From the NCBI GenBank assembly GCA_024235955.1, contig JACKLJ010000002.1:1-64000 (forward strand): a DNA stretch of 64,000 nt, read 5' to 3'. Position 1 is the first letter of the stretch. The number at the start of each line of letters is the position of its first letter. The notes under the pieces are model-generated. The model did no database searches, had not been told where the DNA came from, and saw nothing but the letters and a program-made list of their open reading frames with translations. Shown here piece after piece: positions 38,262-47,241 of this stretch. The stretch comes from Burkholderiaceae bacterium (GTDB lineage: Bacteria; Pseudomonadota; Gammaproteobacteria; Burkholderiales; Burkholderiaceae_C). Both the position numbers and the translations under genes were made by a program.

Positions 38262-40394
38262 ATGGCCGCCGAAACCGTTCACTGGCGCGAGGACGGCACG
38301 CCCACGAGCCCGCGGTTTGGCGACATCTACCGCAGCGCCGGGGGCGACGGCCGGGGCGGGCTGGCGCAGGCGCGGCAGGTATTCCTGGCCGGCTGCGGTC
38401 TGCTGGCCGATGGCGACGCGCCCAGCGCCTGGGCCGGCCGGCAGGTCTGGCAGGTGCTGGAAACCGGCTTTGGCCTGGGGCTGAACTTCCTGGCCACCTG
38501 GCAGGCCTGGTTGGCCGATCCGCAGCGCCCGGCGCGCCTCTTTTACAGCGCGGTCGAGGCCTTCCCGCCCGAGGCGGCGGACATCGTGCGCAGCGCCGCC
38601 CCCTTCCAGGAACTCGCGCCGCTGGCCGCGGAACTGGCGGCGCAGTGGCGCGGCCTGCTGCCCGGCGTGCACCGTCTGCAGCTGGCCGGCGGCGCGCTGC
38701 AGCTCACGCTGGCGGTGGGCGACGCGCAGCCCATGCTGGCCGAGCTGAGCGGCCGCTTCGACAGCGTCTTCCTCGACGGCTTCGATCCGCAAAAAAACCC
38801 GGCCATGTGGTCGGAAGACGTGCTGCGCGCCGTGGCCCGCCTGGCCCGCCCCGGCGCGCGCCTGGCCACCTGGTGCGTGGCCGGCGAGGTGCGCGAGCGG
38901 CTGGCCGCCTGCGGCTTCAGCGTGGAGCGCGTGGCCGGCGTGCCACCCAAGCGCCATGCGCTGCGCGCCCGTTTCGAGCCGCGCTACACACCGCGCCGGC
39001 GCCTGCAACCGGGCGACGTGGCGCCGCTGGCCGGGCCGGCGGGGCACTGCGCCATCGTCGGTGCCGGGCTGGCCGGCGCCAGTTTGGCCTACAGCCTGGC
39101 CGCGCGCGGCTGGCAGGTCACGGTGCTCGGCCGCGGCGCCGGGCCGGCCGACGGCGCCAGCCACCTGCCCGCCGGCGTGGTGGCGCCGCACGTGTCGCCA
39201 GATGACCGGCCGCTCTCGCGCCTCACCCGCGCCGGCGCGGCGGCCACGCTGGCGCGCGCCCGCGCGCTGCTGCGTGATGGCACCGATTTCACCGAAACCG
39301 GCGTGCTGGAACGCCACGGCCCTGGCGAACGTCGCCGGCCCGCCGGATGGCAAGCCGCTGACGATGCTATGGATTGCGGAGCTGCCTGCGCCCTCTCCAC
39401 GCCGGCCAGCGCCGCCAAACGCTCACAAGCCGGCGCCCCTGCCGACGACGCCCACCCCGCCCTCTGGCACGCCCAGGCCGGCTGGCTGCGGCCGGCGCAG
39501 CTGGTGCACGCCATGCTGGCCGCGCCCGGCGTGCGCTTCGTCGGCCAGGCGCAGGTGGCGCGCGTGGTGCGGTTCGGCAATGGATGGCGGGTGCTCGATT
39601 CAACGGGCGCCGTGCTGGCCGAGGCCGATCTGGTGGCGCTGGCCACCGGCTTCGACACGCTGGCGCTGCTGCAGGCTTCCGGTGCCGGTGCCGGTGGCGA
39701 TCGTGGCGCCGACACCGCCGCCTGGCCGCTGCACGCGCTGCGCGGCCAGGTCGCCTTCGGCCCCATGCCGGACGACGTTGCCACCGGCACGCTGCCACCC
39801 TTCCCCGTCAACGGCCACGGTAGCCTGATCGCGCCCGTGCCCGGTGATGGCGGGCCGCTGTGGATCACCGGCTCCACCTTTGAGCGCGCCAACACGCAGC
39901 CGGAGCTGCACGCCGCCGACCACGCCGCCAACCGCCAGCGCCTGGCCGAGCTGCTGCCGGAAGCCGGCGCGCTGCTGGCGCCGCAGTGGGACGACGGGCG
40001 CGTCCAGGCCTGGGCCGGCGTGCGCTGCACCGTGCCGGATCGCATGCCCATGGTCGGCCCGCTGGCCTGGCCGCCAGCAGATCATGCATCACCCAATTCT
40101 GCATCAAAAACGCCTCTGGACCAGGAAGGACGGTCGCAGGCAGCTATTGATTCAGAAGCAAATCAAGCGACCGATCCAGCCCTGGCCGCCCCCTGGGTGC
40201 TCACCGGCCTGGGCTCGCGCGGGCTCACCGTGGCCGTGCTGTGCGGCGAGATCGCCGCCGCCTGGCTGCATGATGAGCCCCTGCCCGTCGAGCGCTCGCT
40301 GGCCCGCGCGCTGCGCGCCGCCCGCTGGGGCGCCGCCGGCGCGCGGCCTGAAAAACGTGTTCATCCCACCAAACACAACCTGCCACCACCATGA
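38262..40394 (+). CDS. mnmC: Bifunctional tRNA 5-methylaminomethyl-2-thiouridine enzyme MnmC
   Basis: A 710 aa two-domain enzyme finishing the mnm5s2U34 wobble modification of tRNA. Residues 1-250 are the SAM-dependent methyltransferase (ETGFGLGLNFLATW; FLDGFDPQKNPAMWSEDVL). Residues about 265-700 are the FAD oxidase (AIVGAGLAGASLAYSLA; GLGSRGLTVAVLCGEIAAAWL). Two low-complexity inserts (about 372-389 and 613-634) match repeat A read in frame; they interrupt the FAD domain at loop positions (AWPPAD...APWVLTG). The start codon abuts repeat A copy 11. It overlaps the downstream VOC gene by four bases (ATGA). Confidence 0.95.
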   Translation: MAAETVHWREDGTPTSPRFGDIYRSAGGDGRGGLAQARQVFLAGCGLLADGDAPSAWAGRQVWQVLETGFGLGLNFLATWQAWLADPQRPARLFYSAVEAFPPEAADIVRSAAPFQELAPLAAELAAQWRGLLPGVHRLQLAGGALQLTLAVGDAQPMLAELSGRFDSVFLDGFDPQKNPAMWSEDVLRAVARLARPGARLATWCVAGEVRERLAACGFSVERVAGVPPKRHALRARFEPRYTPRRRLQPGDVAPLAGPAGHCAIVGAGLAGASLAYSLAARGWQVTVLGRGAGPADGASHLPAGVVAPHVSPDDRPLSRLTRAGAAATLARARALLRDGTDFTETGVLERHGPGERRRPAGWQAADDAMDCGAACALSTPASAAKRSQAGAPADDAHPALWHAQAGWLRPAQLVHAMLAAPGVRFVGQAQVARVVRFGNGWRVLDSTGAVLAEADLVALATGFDTLALLQASGAGAGGDRGADTAAWPLHALRGQVAFGPMPDDVATGTLPPFPVNGHGSLIAPVPGDGGPLWITGSTFERANTQPELHAADHAANRQRLAELLPEAGALLAPQWDDGRVQAWAGVRCTVPDRMPMVGPLAWPPADHASPNSASKTPLDQEGRSQAAIDSEANQATDPALAAPWVLTGLGSRGLTVAVLCGEIAAAWLHDEPLPVERSLARALRAARWGAAGARPEKRVHPTKHNLPPP
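39366..39430 (+). repeat. Repeat A copy 12, inside mnmC (forward, degenerate)
   Basis: GCTATGGATTGCGGAGCTGCC followed by TGCGCCC matches the family's left end, with a diverged right half. Read in frame, it gives an alanine/serine-rich peptide (MDCGAACALSTPASAAKRSQ). Confidence 0.55.
40101..40163 (-). repeat. Repeat A copy 13, inside mnmC (reverse)
   Basis: GGACGGTCGCAGGCAGCTAT is a clear match to the reverse consensus end. It encodes SKTPLDQEGRSQAAIDSEAN within MnmC, between GPLAWPPAD and APWVLTGLGSRG, which should be near-contiguous in other MnmC proteins. Confidence 0.75.
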
Positions 40395-40786
40395 TCGACC
40401 ACACCGGCGTCACCGTCAGCGACTTTGCCCGCAGCAAGGCTTTCTACCGCCAGGCGCTGGGCGCCATTGGCTATGAACTGCTGCTGGAACTTCCGGCCAG
40501 CGTGACCGGCCACGCCGACGTGGCCGGCTTCGGCGAGCCACCCAAGCCCGATTTCTGGATCAGCGCCGGCACGCCCAACCGCCCGGCCGTGCACGTGGCC
40601 TTCCGCGTGCCGAGCCGTGCGCTGGTCGATGCCTTCCACGCCGCCGCCCTGACCGCCGGCGGCCGCGACAACGGCGCGCCGGGCCTGCGGCCGCACTACC
40701 ACCCCGACTATTACGGTGCCTTCGTGCTGGACCCGGACGGCCACAACATCGAGGCCGTGTGCCACGCGCCGCCCGGTCAGCCTTGA
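40391..40786 (+). CDS. VOC-family protein (glyoxalase/bleomycin-resistance-like)
   Basis: A 131 aa single-domain VOC protein: MIDHTGVTVSDFARSKAFYRQAL with an N-terminal His, FDPDGHNIEAVC-type end (LDPDGHNIEAVCH) with the usual Glu. It could be a glyoxalase-like isomerase or a lyase; the substrate is not clear. It overlaps the mnmC stop by ATGA, and the EamA gene start overlaps its own stop (TTGA). Confidence 0.88.
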   Translation: MIDHTGVTVSDFARSKAFYRQALGAIGYELLLELPASVTGHADVAGFGEPPKPDFWISAGTPNRPAVHVAFRVPSRALVDAFHAAALTAGGRDNGAPGLRPHYHPDYYGAFVLDPDGHNIEAVCHAPPGQP

Positions 40787-41724
40787 GTACCTCGTCCGCC
40801 CAACCGGCAGCCACCAGCACCGCCAACGCCCCGCTGGCGGCCCAGCTCAGCGCCGCGCACGTGCTGCTGGCGTTGGCGGTGATGTTCGTCTGGGGCACCA
40901 ACTTCGTCATCGTCAAGCTGGCGCTGGCGCACCTGCCGCCGCTGCTGATGGCGGCCCTGCGCTTCCTGCTGGCCGCGCTGCCGCTGGTCTTCGTGCTGCC
41001 GCGCCCGCGCGTGCCCTGGCGCAACCTGGCGGCGTATGGCCTGGTCATCGGCGCAGGCCAGTTCGGGCTGATGTTCTTTGCCATGACGCGCTACATCTCG
41101 CCCGGCCTGGCCTCGCTGGTGGTGCAGACGCAAGTGTTCTTCACCATCGGGCTGGCCATCTTCGCGTCGGGCGAGCGGGTGCGGCCGTTCCAGATCGTGG
41201 CCACGCTGGTGGCGGTGGCCGGGCTGGCGATCATCGGCTCGCACACCGACGGCCACACCACCACCGCCGGCGTGCTGATGGTGCTGGGCGGCTCGCTGGC
41301 CTGGGCGCTGGGCAACATGGTGAGTCGCGCCGCCGGCCGGGTGAACGTGCTGGCCTACATGGCCTGGAGCAGCCTGTTCGCGGTGCCGCCGCTGGTGGCG
41401 ATGTCGCTGGCGCTGGAGGGCTGGCCGCGCATCGTGGCCGGCCTGCACGATGCCGACGGGTTCACCTGGGGCGCGGTGCTGTGGCAGTCGGTCGGCAACA
41501 CCATGTTCGGCTACGGCGCCTGGGCCTGGCTGCTGGCGCGCTACCCGGCCGCCGCCGTCAGCCCGTTCGCGCTGCTGGTGCCGGTGTTCGGCATGGGCGC
41601 CGCCGCACTCTGGCTGGGCGAACCCATGCCCGCCTGGAAGCTGCTGGCCACCGCGCTGGTGCTGGGCGGCCTGGCGCTGAACGTGCTGTGGCCGCGCTGG
41701 CGCGCGCGGCTGCGCGACGGTTGA
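40783..41724 (+). CDS. EamA/DMT-family transporter
   Basis: A roughly 313 aa membrane protein with ten predicted helices in two EamA halves (AVMFVWGTNFVIVKLALAHLPP; GGSLAWALGNMVSRAAG; GMGAAALWLGEPMPAWK). Such proteins export amino acids or metabolites. The start is uncertain: a TTG at 40783 overlaps the VOC stop (TTGA), and a GTG at 40759 is an alternative. It is probably cotranscribed with mnmC and the VOC gene. A MITE-like element follows. Confidence 0.9.
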   Translation: MSTSSAQPAATSTANAPLAAQLSAAHVLLALAVMFVWGTNFVIVKLALAHLPPLLMAALRFLLAALPLVFVLPRPRVPWRNLAAYGLVIGAGQFGLMFFAMTRYISPGLASLVVQTQVFFTIGLAIFASGERVRPFQIVATLVAVAGLAIIGSHTDGHTTTAGVLMVLGGSLAWALGNMVSRAAGRVNVLAYMAWSSLFAVPPLVAMSLALEGWPRIVAGLHDADGFTWGAVLWQSVGNTMFGYGAWAWLLARYPAAAVSPFALLVPVFGMGAAALWLGEPMPAWKLLATALVLGGLALNVLWPRWRARLRDG

Positions 41725-41737
41725 GGGGCTGGCAGGC

Positions 41738-41903
41738 TTAGAACCTGTTCATGGTCTCGGCGGGCGTCGGGCCGGCGTCATTTCAGGATGGCTGCAAGAC
41801 GCAAAACGCAGACGGGCCTCGTGGCCCGGCGAGGTTTTACAACGCCGCAGACCGCCTGAAAGGACGTTGGCGCGGCCCCGCAGAGACCGTGAACAGGTTC
41901 TCA
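41738..41903. mobile_element. MITE-like 160 bp inverted-repeat element
   Basis: Its ends are GAACCTGTTCATGGTCTC (41741-41758) and the inverted GAGACCGTGAACAGGTTC (41883-41900), one mismatch in 18 bp. The similarity of the two halves continues inward (GTCATTTCAGG / CCTGAAAGGAC), so the whole element folds on itself. It holds no open frame with a transposase. The right end abuts the stop codon of map, and it lies between the convergent EamA and map genes. Confidence 0.7.
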
Positions 41904-42647
41904 GTGCTGCGTCACGACGATCGGAGCACCCCGGGTGATGATCATCGTGTGCTCGTATTGGGCCGACAGGTTGCCGCTGGCGCCGGCCAGCGTCCAGCCG
42001 TCGGCAGCTTCCTCGACGATGCGGCTCTTGGTGGACAGGAAAGGCTCGATGGTGATGACCATGCCTTCGCGCAGGATGCGCTGGCCCGAAGGGTCGAAGT
42101 AACCCGCGATGTGCTCGGGCTCCTCGTGCAGCGCGCGCCCGACGCCGTGGCTGCCGAGGTTTTCGATCACCTTGAAGCCGTAGGCCTTGGCGGTGCGCTC
42201 GATGGCAGCACCGATCCCGCGGATCGGCTGGCCGTCCCTGGCGCACTTCATGGCTTCGGCCAACGCCACGCGCGTGGCGTGGCACAGGCGGGTCTTGCGC
42301 GGCGAGCCGGGGGGCACCACCACAGTGCCGCCAGTGTCGGCGAAGTAGCCGCCCAGCTCGGCCGAAACGTCGACGTTCACTACATCGCCCGGCCGGATGA
42401 CCCGGTCTCCCGGAACCCCGTGGGCCGCCTCCTCGTTGATGCTGATGCAGGTCGCACCGGGAAAGTCGTACGTCAGCTGCGGCGCCGACCGCGCGCCGTG
42501 CTGCGCCAGCCACTGGCCACCCAGCGCGTCCAGATCGCGGGTGGTCATGCCCGGTCTGGCGGCGTCGAGCATCTGCTGAAGCACCAGCGAGACGATGCGC
42601 CCGATGCGCTTCAGTGCCGCAACGTCGTCCTGCGTTTCGATGGTCAT
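41901..42647 (-). CDS. map: Methionine aminopeptidase, type I
   Basis: A 248 aa cytoplasmic metalloprotease that removes initiator methionine. It has DVVNVDVSAELGGYFADTGGT (two metal Asp), GSHGVGRALHEEP (catalytic His region), MVITIEPFLSTKS and EHTMIIT. I chose the ATG at 42647 (MTIETQDDVAALKRI) over longer frames lacking homology. Its stop codon coincides with the right end of the MITE-like element. The upstream gap also holds repeat A copy 14. Confidence 0.96.
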   Translation of the reverse strand: MTIETQDDVAALKRIGRIVSLVLQQMLDAARPGMTTRDLDALGGQWLAQHGARSAPQLTYDFPGATCISINEEAAHGVPGDRVIRPGDVVNVDVSAELGGYFADTGGTVVVPPGSPRKTRLCHATRVALAEAMKCARDGQPIRGIGAAIERTAKAYGFKVIENLGSHGVGRALHEEPEHIAGYFDPSGQRILREGMVITIEPFLSTKSRIVEEAADGWTLAGASGNLSAQYEHTMIITRGAPIVVTQH

Positions 42648-42783
42648 GGGAATCCCTGGAACAAGAATGGGGACCCTGGACAAGGTTGGCTTGCCCTCGG
42701 GCGTATCGGGCTTCAGCGTAGCAGCTTTGGTCCGCTTCAGCTGAGGGAGCACGGCGCGCGGCGCCCGTGCCGGCTTGCCGGGT

Positions 42784-42846
42784 TTGAGGCAAAATCGGGC
42801 TCCAGCCCTTGAGCGGCTGGCGCAGGCAGCTACGCTTAAGATAGCA
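42784..42846 (-). repeat. Repeat A copy 14, 5' leader of the CLC gene (reverse)
   Basis: AAAATCGGGCTCCAGCCCTTGAG, GGCTGGCGCAGGCAGCTA and ending ATAGCAACC, about 25 bp before the CLC ATG. The GCTA...ATAGC end hairpin is intact. Confidence 0.9.
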
Positions 42847-42871
42847 ACCTGATCCGGTTTCCGCGCCACCC

Positions 42872-44236
42872 ATGCCCACCCCGCCCCTGCCAGAGATTCC
42901 CGCCAGGCACTCCCACTGGCTGCTCGACCCGATGGTGTCGGTGCTGCCGCTGGCGGTGGTGATCGGCGTGGTCGGCGCGCTGGTGGTGGAAAGCTTCCGG
43001 CTCGCCATGGACGGCCTGCTGCACCTGTATTCCAGCCAGTCGCACCTGGTGGCAGCCGCGGCCGCCATACCGCCCTGGGCGCGCGTGCTGGTGCCCACGC
43101 TGGAGGCCACCGCCGCCGGTCTGACGATGTGGCTGGGCCAGCGCTGGCTGCGGCGCCCGCGCGGGCCCGAGTACATGGAGGCCGTGCGCGTGGGCGACGG
43201 CGAACTGCCCGTGGCGCCCAACCTGGTGCGCACCGGCTCGTCGCTGCTGGCGGTGAGCGGCGGCATCACCATCGGCCGTGAAGGCACCATGATCCAGCTG
43301 GCGGCGCTGGTAGCCTCGCTGGCCGGGCGGCTGCCGCGCGCGCGGGCCGAACACCGGCGCCTCACGGTGGCCTGTGGTGCGGCGGCCGGCTTCGCGGCGG
43401 CCTACCACGCGCCCATCGCCGGCACGCTGTTCGTGGCCGAGATCATCCTGGGCGGCCTGCAGCTGCGCGCCATGGCGCCGGTGCTGGTGGCCGCGGTGAT
43501 GGGCGAGCTGACCACGCAGACCCTGTTCGCCGGCGGCGCGCTGTACATGGCCCAGGCCGTGCCGCCGCTCGGTTTTGCCGAGGTGCTGGCCGGCAGCCTG
43601 ATCGGCGTGGCGGCTGGCCTGATCGGCCCGGCCTTCCTGTGGCTGCTGGACGCCGCGCGCCACCGCACCCAGGCGCTGGTGCGCTGGCTGCCGCTGCGCT
43701 TCGCGCTGGCGGGGCTGGTGATCGGCCTGCTCTCGGCCGTGCGGCCCGAGGTCTGGGGCAACGGCTTCAGCACCGTGCAGGCGCTGCTGCAGGACCCTTG
43801 GGTGCCCGGCGTGCTGGCGCTGGTGACGCTGCTGCGCCTGCTGGCCGTCACCACGGCCAGCGCCGCCGGCATTCCCGGCGGTGTGCTCACGCCCACGCTG
43901 GCGCTGGGCGGCGCCATGGGCCTGCTGCTGATGCACGCGCTGCCGCTGGGCAGCGCCGGCCCGCAGGCCGACACGCTGTGGACGCTGGTGGGCATGGGCA
44001 GCCTGCTGGCCGCCACCACGCACGCGCCGGCCATGTCGGCCATCATGATGTTCGAGATCACGCGCGACTACAACGTGGTGCTGGCCACGCTGCCCGCCTG
44101 CGTGCTGGCCTCGGTGCTCGGCAGCCTGCTGCGCCCGCGCTCGGTGTACGACGAGGCGCTGGGCCTGAAGCCCGGCGGCGGAGGAGAAGCCGATGAACCG
44201 GCCGACGAAGCCGGGCCGGGGCCGAGCAAGTCCTGA
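42872..44236 (+). CDS. CLC-family chloride channel/transporter
   Basis: A 454 aa CLC protein with about ten hydrophobic segments. The conserved selectivity signature GGITIGREGTMIQLAAL contains the gating Glu (GREGT), and GIPGGVLTPTLALGGAMG is the second signature. The external Glu suggests an H+/Cl- exchanger or related anion transporter, in the inner membrane. Its acidic/glycine-rich C-terminus has no CBS domain. It is divergent from map and convergent with the downstream lipoprotein gene. Confidence 0.93.
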   Translation: MPTPPLPEIPARHSHWLLDPMVSVLPLAVVIGVVGALVVESFRLAMDGLLHLYSSQSHLVAAAAAIPPWARVLVPTLEATAAGLTMWLGQRWLRRPRGPEYMEAVRVGDGELPVAPNLVRTGSSLLAVSGGITIGREGTMIQLAALVASLAGRLPRARAEHRRLTVACGAAAGFAAAYHAPIAGTLFVAEIILGGLQLRAMAPVLVAAVMGELTTQTLFAGGALYMAQAVPPLGFAEVLAGSLIGVAAGLIGPAFLWLLDAARHRTQALVRWLPLRFALAGLVIGLLSAVRPEVWGNGFSTVQALLQDPWVPGVLALVTLLRLLAVTTASAAGIPGGVLTPTLALGGAMGLLLMHALPLGSAGPQADTLWTLVGMGSLLAATTHAPAMSAIMMFEITRDYNVVLATLPACVLASVLGSLLRPRSVYDEALGLKPGGGGEADEPADEAGPGPSKS

Positions 44237-44237
44237 A

Positions 44238-44303
44238 ATAGCTTCATTTTCGATAGCTGCCTGCGCCCGCTGCAATTGGTCTGCAGCCCGTTTTCATGCT
44301 GAA
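44238..44303 (+). repeat. Repeat A copy 15 (forward)
   Basis: AATAGCTTCATTTTCGATAGC (end hairpin), CTGCCTGCGCCCGCTGC, CTGCAGCCCGTTTTCA. It directly follows the CLC gene stop, in the gap between the convergent CLC and lipoprotein genes. Confidence 0.88.
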
Positions 44304-44413
44304 TCTCAGCGCGGCAGGCGCGCGCCACACGAACGGCCCGAACCTGGGGCTGCGAGACAGCGGCTCACCGCATGCGGGGCGGCCCGCGGCGCCCGGTGCT
44401 TCCGCAGTGCCCG

Positions 44414-44851
44414 CTACTCGAACCCGAGCAGCCGGCGATCGCCCGCGCTGAAAGCCCCCTTGCCGGGCCCGCCCGGCTCCGGCGCGGCCTGGGCCGGAAA
44501 CGTGAGGCGGAAGGTGTCCGACGAAGCGCCCGGCTCGGGCGCCACCGTTACGTAGCGGGCGCCGCGGGCGTGCAGCACCAGGCACGCGCCGCGCAGGATG
44601 AACATCGAACTGGACACACTGCCACCGGACACCACCGTGGCCTGCACCACCGAATGATCCGGCTCGCGCCGCAACTCCCTGAACGACGCGTTGAGCTTCT
44701 TGCCGTTCTCCACCGGCGCATCGGCCACCGAGAAGCTGACCAACTCCGGCGCGCCCGTCGGCACTGGTGGGGTGGTGGCCCCGCATGCGCCGAGCAGGCA
44801 GGCGGCCGTGGCAGCGGTGGCGGTGGCGGTGGCGGTGCGGCTGAAAGTCAT
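44414..44851 (-). CDS. Hypothetical lipoprotein
   Basis: A 145 aa protein with a lipoprotein-like signal (MTFSRTATATATAATAACLLGACG, lipobox LGAC). Its signal region is encoded by a short GGTGGC/GCGGTG hexanucleotide-like array (about 44814-44836), giving TATATA residues. The mature part (PELVSFSVADAPVENGKKLNASF; FRLTFPAQAAPEP) has no domain I recognise. I chose the ATG at 44851, with AAAGG nearby. It is divergent from egtB. Confidence 0.65.
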   Translation of the reverse strand: MTFSRTATATATAATAACLLGACGATTPPVPTGAPELVSFSVADAPVENGKKLNASFRELRREPDHSVVQATVVSGGSVSSSMFILRGACLVLHARGARYVTVAPEPGASSDTFRLTFPAQAAPEPGGPGKGAFSAGDRRLLGFE

Positions 44852-45031
44852 CGGAGCACCTTTGGGTGAATTGAACAAGCTATCGCGTGACCAGTCTAGC
44901 GGCGCTGCGGCCCCTGAGGCTGTCACCACCCGTTCCAGCGGCATCCGCTCGCGGGTGGCGGCATTCCGCCAGATCGCGTAAGGTGGCCGTCTGCCCGGCG
45001 CGCCGGCCTGACACCGCTTCTCATCCCAGCC

Positions 45032-46261
45032 ATGCTCCAGACCCCCACCCGCTCCCAGGACCTGCTGGCGGCCCGCTACCGCGAGGTGCGGGCGCGCAGC
45101 GAGCTGCTCTGCGCCCCGCTGACGGTGGAAGACCACGTGCCCCAGCCGCTGCCGGAAGTCAGCCCGCCCAAGTGGCACCTGGGCCACACGGCCTGGTTCT
45201 TCGACGTCATGGTGCTGCGCCAGCACCACGCGCCGTGGCGGCCCGACACGCGGCTGGACTACGTCTTCAACAGCTACTACGAAGCCCTGGGCTCGCGCGT
45301 GGCGCGGCCCGAGCGCGGCCACCTGAGCCGCCCCACCGTGGCCGAGGTGCTGGCCTACCGCGCCCGCGTCGACCAGGGCATGGCAGGCTTCCTGCAAGGC
45401 CCGGTGGGCGACGATGCCGCCAGCCTGGTCGAGCTGGGCCTGCAGCACGAGCAGCAGCACCAGGAGCTGCTGACCACCGACCTCAAGGCGATCCTCGGCC
45501 TCAACCCGCTGCTGCCGGCCTACGCCGCCGCCGGCCAGCCCGGAGCGCTGGATCTGGCGGCCGAGCACGCGCCGCAGGCCGCCTCCCCCGAGGCCTGGGT
45601 CACGGTGCCCGCGGGCGAGGTGCTGGTGGGCCACGCCGGCCCCGGCTTCGCCTTCGACAACGAGCTGCCGCGCCACGCCACCCGGCTGGCCGGCGCCGAG
45701 CTGCGGCAGGCACTCGTCAGCAACGCGGAGTACGCCGCCTTCATTGCCGACGGCGGTTACACCCGCGCCGAGCTCTGGCACGCCGAGGGTTGGGACTGGC
45801 TGCGCCTGCACGACGTGCGTGCCCCCATGTACTGGCAACGCGCGGCGGGCGAGGCGCTGGGCCACGCGCACTACACGCTGGCCGGCCCGCGGCCGCTGGA
45901 GCCGGACGCGCCCGTCACCCACGTCAGCTTCTTCGAGGCCGCTGCCTTCTGCCGCTGGGCCGGCTGGCGCCTGCCGACCGAGTTCGAATGGGAGGCCGCG
46001 GCCGGCCAGCTCGACTGGGGCCGCCGCTGGGAATGGACGGGCAGCGCCTATTTGCCCTATCCCGGTTTCCGCGAGCGGCCCGGCCTGGCCAGCGAATACA
46101 ACGGCAAGTTCATGGTCAGCCAGATGGTGCTGCGCGGTGCGTCCTTCGCCACCCCGCCGGGGCACGCGCGCGTGAGCTACCGCAACTTCTTCCACCCGCC
46201 CCTGCGCTGGCAGTACACCGGCATCCGCCCGGCGCGCGACCTGCCGGGGCACGCCCGGTGA
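45032..46261 (+). CDS. egtB: Ergothioneine synthase EgtB (iron-dependent sulfoxide synthase)
   Basis: A 409 aa enzyme coupling hercynine and a thiol donor with O2. The N-terminal DinB-like part has the iron ligands in PKWHLGHTAWFFD (His) and QHEQQHQELLTTD (HxxxH). The FGE-sulfatase-like C-terminal part has SFFEAAAFCRWAGWRLPTEFEWEAA and FFHPPLRWQYTGIRPARD. It is translationally coupled to egtD (GTGA). No egtA, egtC or egtE gene is near. Ergothioneine protects against oxidative stress. Confidence 0.94.
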   Translation: MLQTPTRSQDLLAARYREVRARSELLCAPLTVEDHVPQPLPEVSPPKWHLGHTAWFFDVMVLRQHHAPWRPDTRLDYVFNSYYEALGSRVARPERGHLSRPTVAEVLAYRARVDQGMAGFLQGPVGDDAASLVELGLQHEQQHQELLTTDLKAILGLNPLLPAYAAAGQPGALDLAAEHAPQAASPEAWVTVPAGEVLVGHAGPGFAFDNELPRHATRLAGAELRQALVSNAEYAAFIADGGYTRAELWHAEGWDWLRLHDVRAPMYWQRAAGEALGHAHYTLAGPRPLEPDAPVTHVSFFEAAAFCRWAGWRLPTEFEWEAAAGQLDWGRRWEWTGSAYLPYPGFRERPGLASEYNGKFMVSQMVLRGASFATPPGHARVSYRNFFHPPLRWQYTGIRPARDLPGHAR

Positions 46262-47214
46262 CCGAGCTGGAGCTGCTGGCGCAGCACGTGAGCGAAGGGC
46301 TGGCCGCGCCGCAGAAGGCGCTCTCGCCCGCCTGGTTCTACGACGACGAAGGCTCGCGCCTGTTCCAGCAGATCATGGCGCTGCCCGAGTACTACCTCAC
46401 CCGCGCCGAGCACGCGCTGCTGGAGGCGCGCGGCGACGAGCTGGCCGCGCTGATCGACCCGGCGGGCCAGCCGCTCGATCTGGTCGAGCTGGGCAGCGGC
46501 GATGGCTCCAAGATGCTCGGCCTGCTGGGCCGCCTGCGCGCCCGCAACCCCGGCACCGTCTATCGGCCGGTCGATCTGTCGGAACACGCGCTGACCGAGC
46601 TGGCCCGGCGCTTTGGCGAACAGTTGCCTGAGCTGACCCTGGCCCCGGTGCGCGGCGATTACTTCAACGCCTGGCCGCCGGCCGGCGCCGGGCGCCGCCA
46701 GGTGGCGCTCTACATGGGCAGCAACCTGGGCAACCAGGACCAGCCGGGCGCGCTGTCCCTGCTGCGCCGCATCCGCGGCAAGCTGCGCCCGGGCGACGCG
46801 CTGGTGCTCGGCCTGGACATGGTGAAAGACCCGCGCGTCATCCTGGCCGCTTACCACGACGGCCAGGGCGTCACCGCGCGCTTCAACCTCAACCTGCTGG
46901 CCCGCCTGAACCGCGAGCTGGGCATGGACTTCGCGCTGGATCGCTTTGCCCACTACGCCTGTTACAACCCGCTGGATGGCGCTGCCCGCAGCTTCCTCGT
47001 CAGCGCGCTGACGCAGGAGGTGCACTCCAGCCATCTGGGCCGCAGCTTCCACTTCGCCGCCGGCGAAACCATCTACACCGAGCAGTCGCAGAAATACACG
47101 CCGGCCATGGTGCAGGCGCTGGCCGAGCAAAGCGGCTTCGAGCCGGCCGGGCTGCTGCTGGACGAGGCGGGGTGGTACGGGTTGGCGTTCTGGCGGGTGG
47201 CGGACAAGGGGTGA
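46258..47214 (+). CDS. egtD: L-histidine N-alpha-methyltransferase EgtD
   Basis: A 318 aa SAM-dependent enzyme that methylates histidine three times to hercynine, the first step of ergothioneine synthesis. SAM-binding ELGSGDGSKMLGLL and LYMGSNLGNQ are clear, as is the C-terminal HSSHLGRSFHFAAGETIYTEQSQKYT involved in substrate closure. It starts with GTG overlapping the egtB stop. A partial copy of its 3' end lies 2.5 kb downstream at 49739, within the accessory segment. Confidence 0.95.
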   Translation: MTELELLAQHVSEGLAAPQKALSPAWFYDDEGSRLFQQIMALPEYYLTRAEHALLEARGDELAALIDPAGQPLDLVELGSGDGSKMLGLLGRLRARNPGTVYRPVDLSEHALTELARRFGEQLPELTLAPVRGDYFNAWPPAGAGRRQVALYMGSNLGNQDQPGALSLLRRIRGKLRPGDALVLGLDMVKDPRVILAAYHDGQGVTARFNLNLLARLNRELGMDFALDRFAHYACYNPLDGAARSFLVSALTQEVHSSHLGRSFHFAAGETIYTEQSQKYTPAMVQALAEQSGFEPAGLLLDEAGWYGLAFWRVADKG

Positions 47215-47218
47215 CACC
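47208..47218. other. Left 11 bp arm of a split inverted repeat at the egtD stop
   Basis: GGGGTGACACC contains the egtD stop codon. Its exact reverse complement, GGTGTCACCCC, occurs at 50503-50513 across the stop of the convergent AEC gene. The two would form a stem if adjacent. I read this as a bidirectional terminator split by the 3.3 kb segment between them. Confidence 0.5.
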
Positions 47219-47241
47219 CGGCGCGGCCAGGCGCGCCACGC

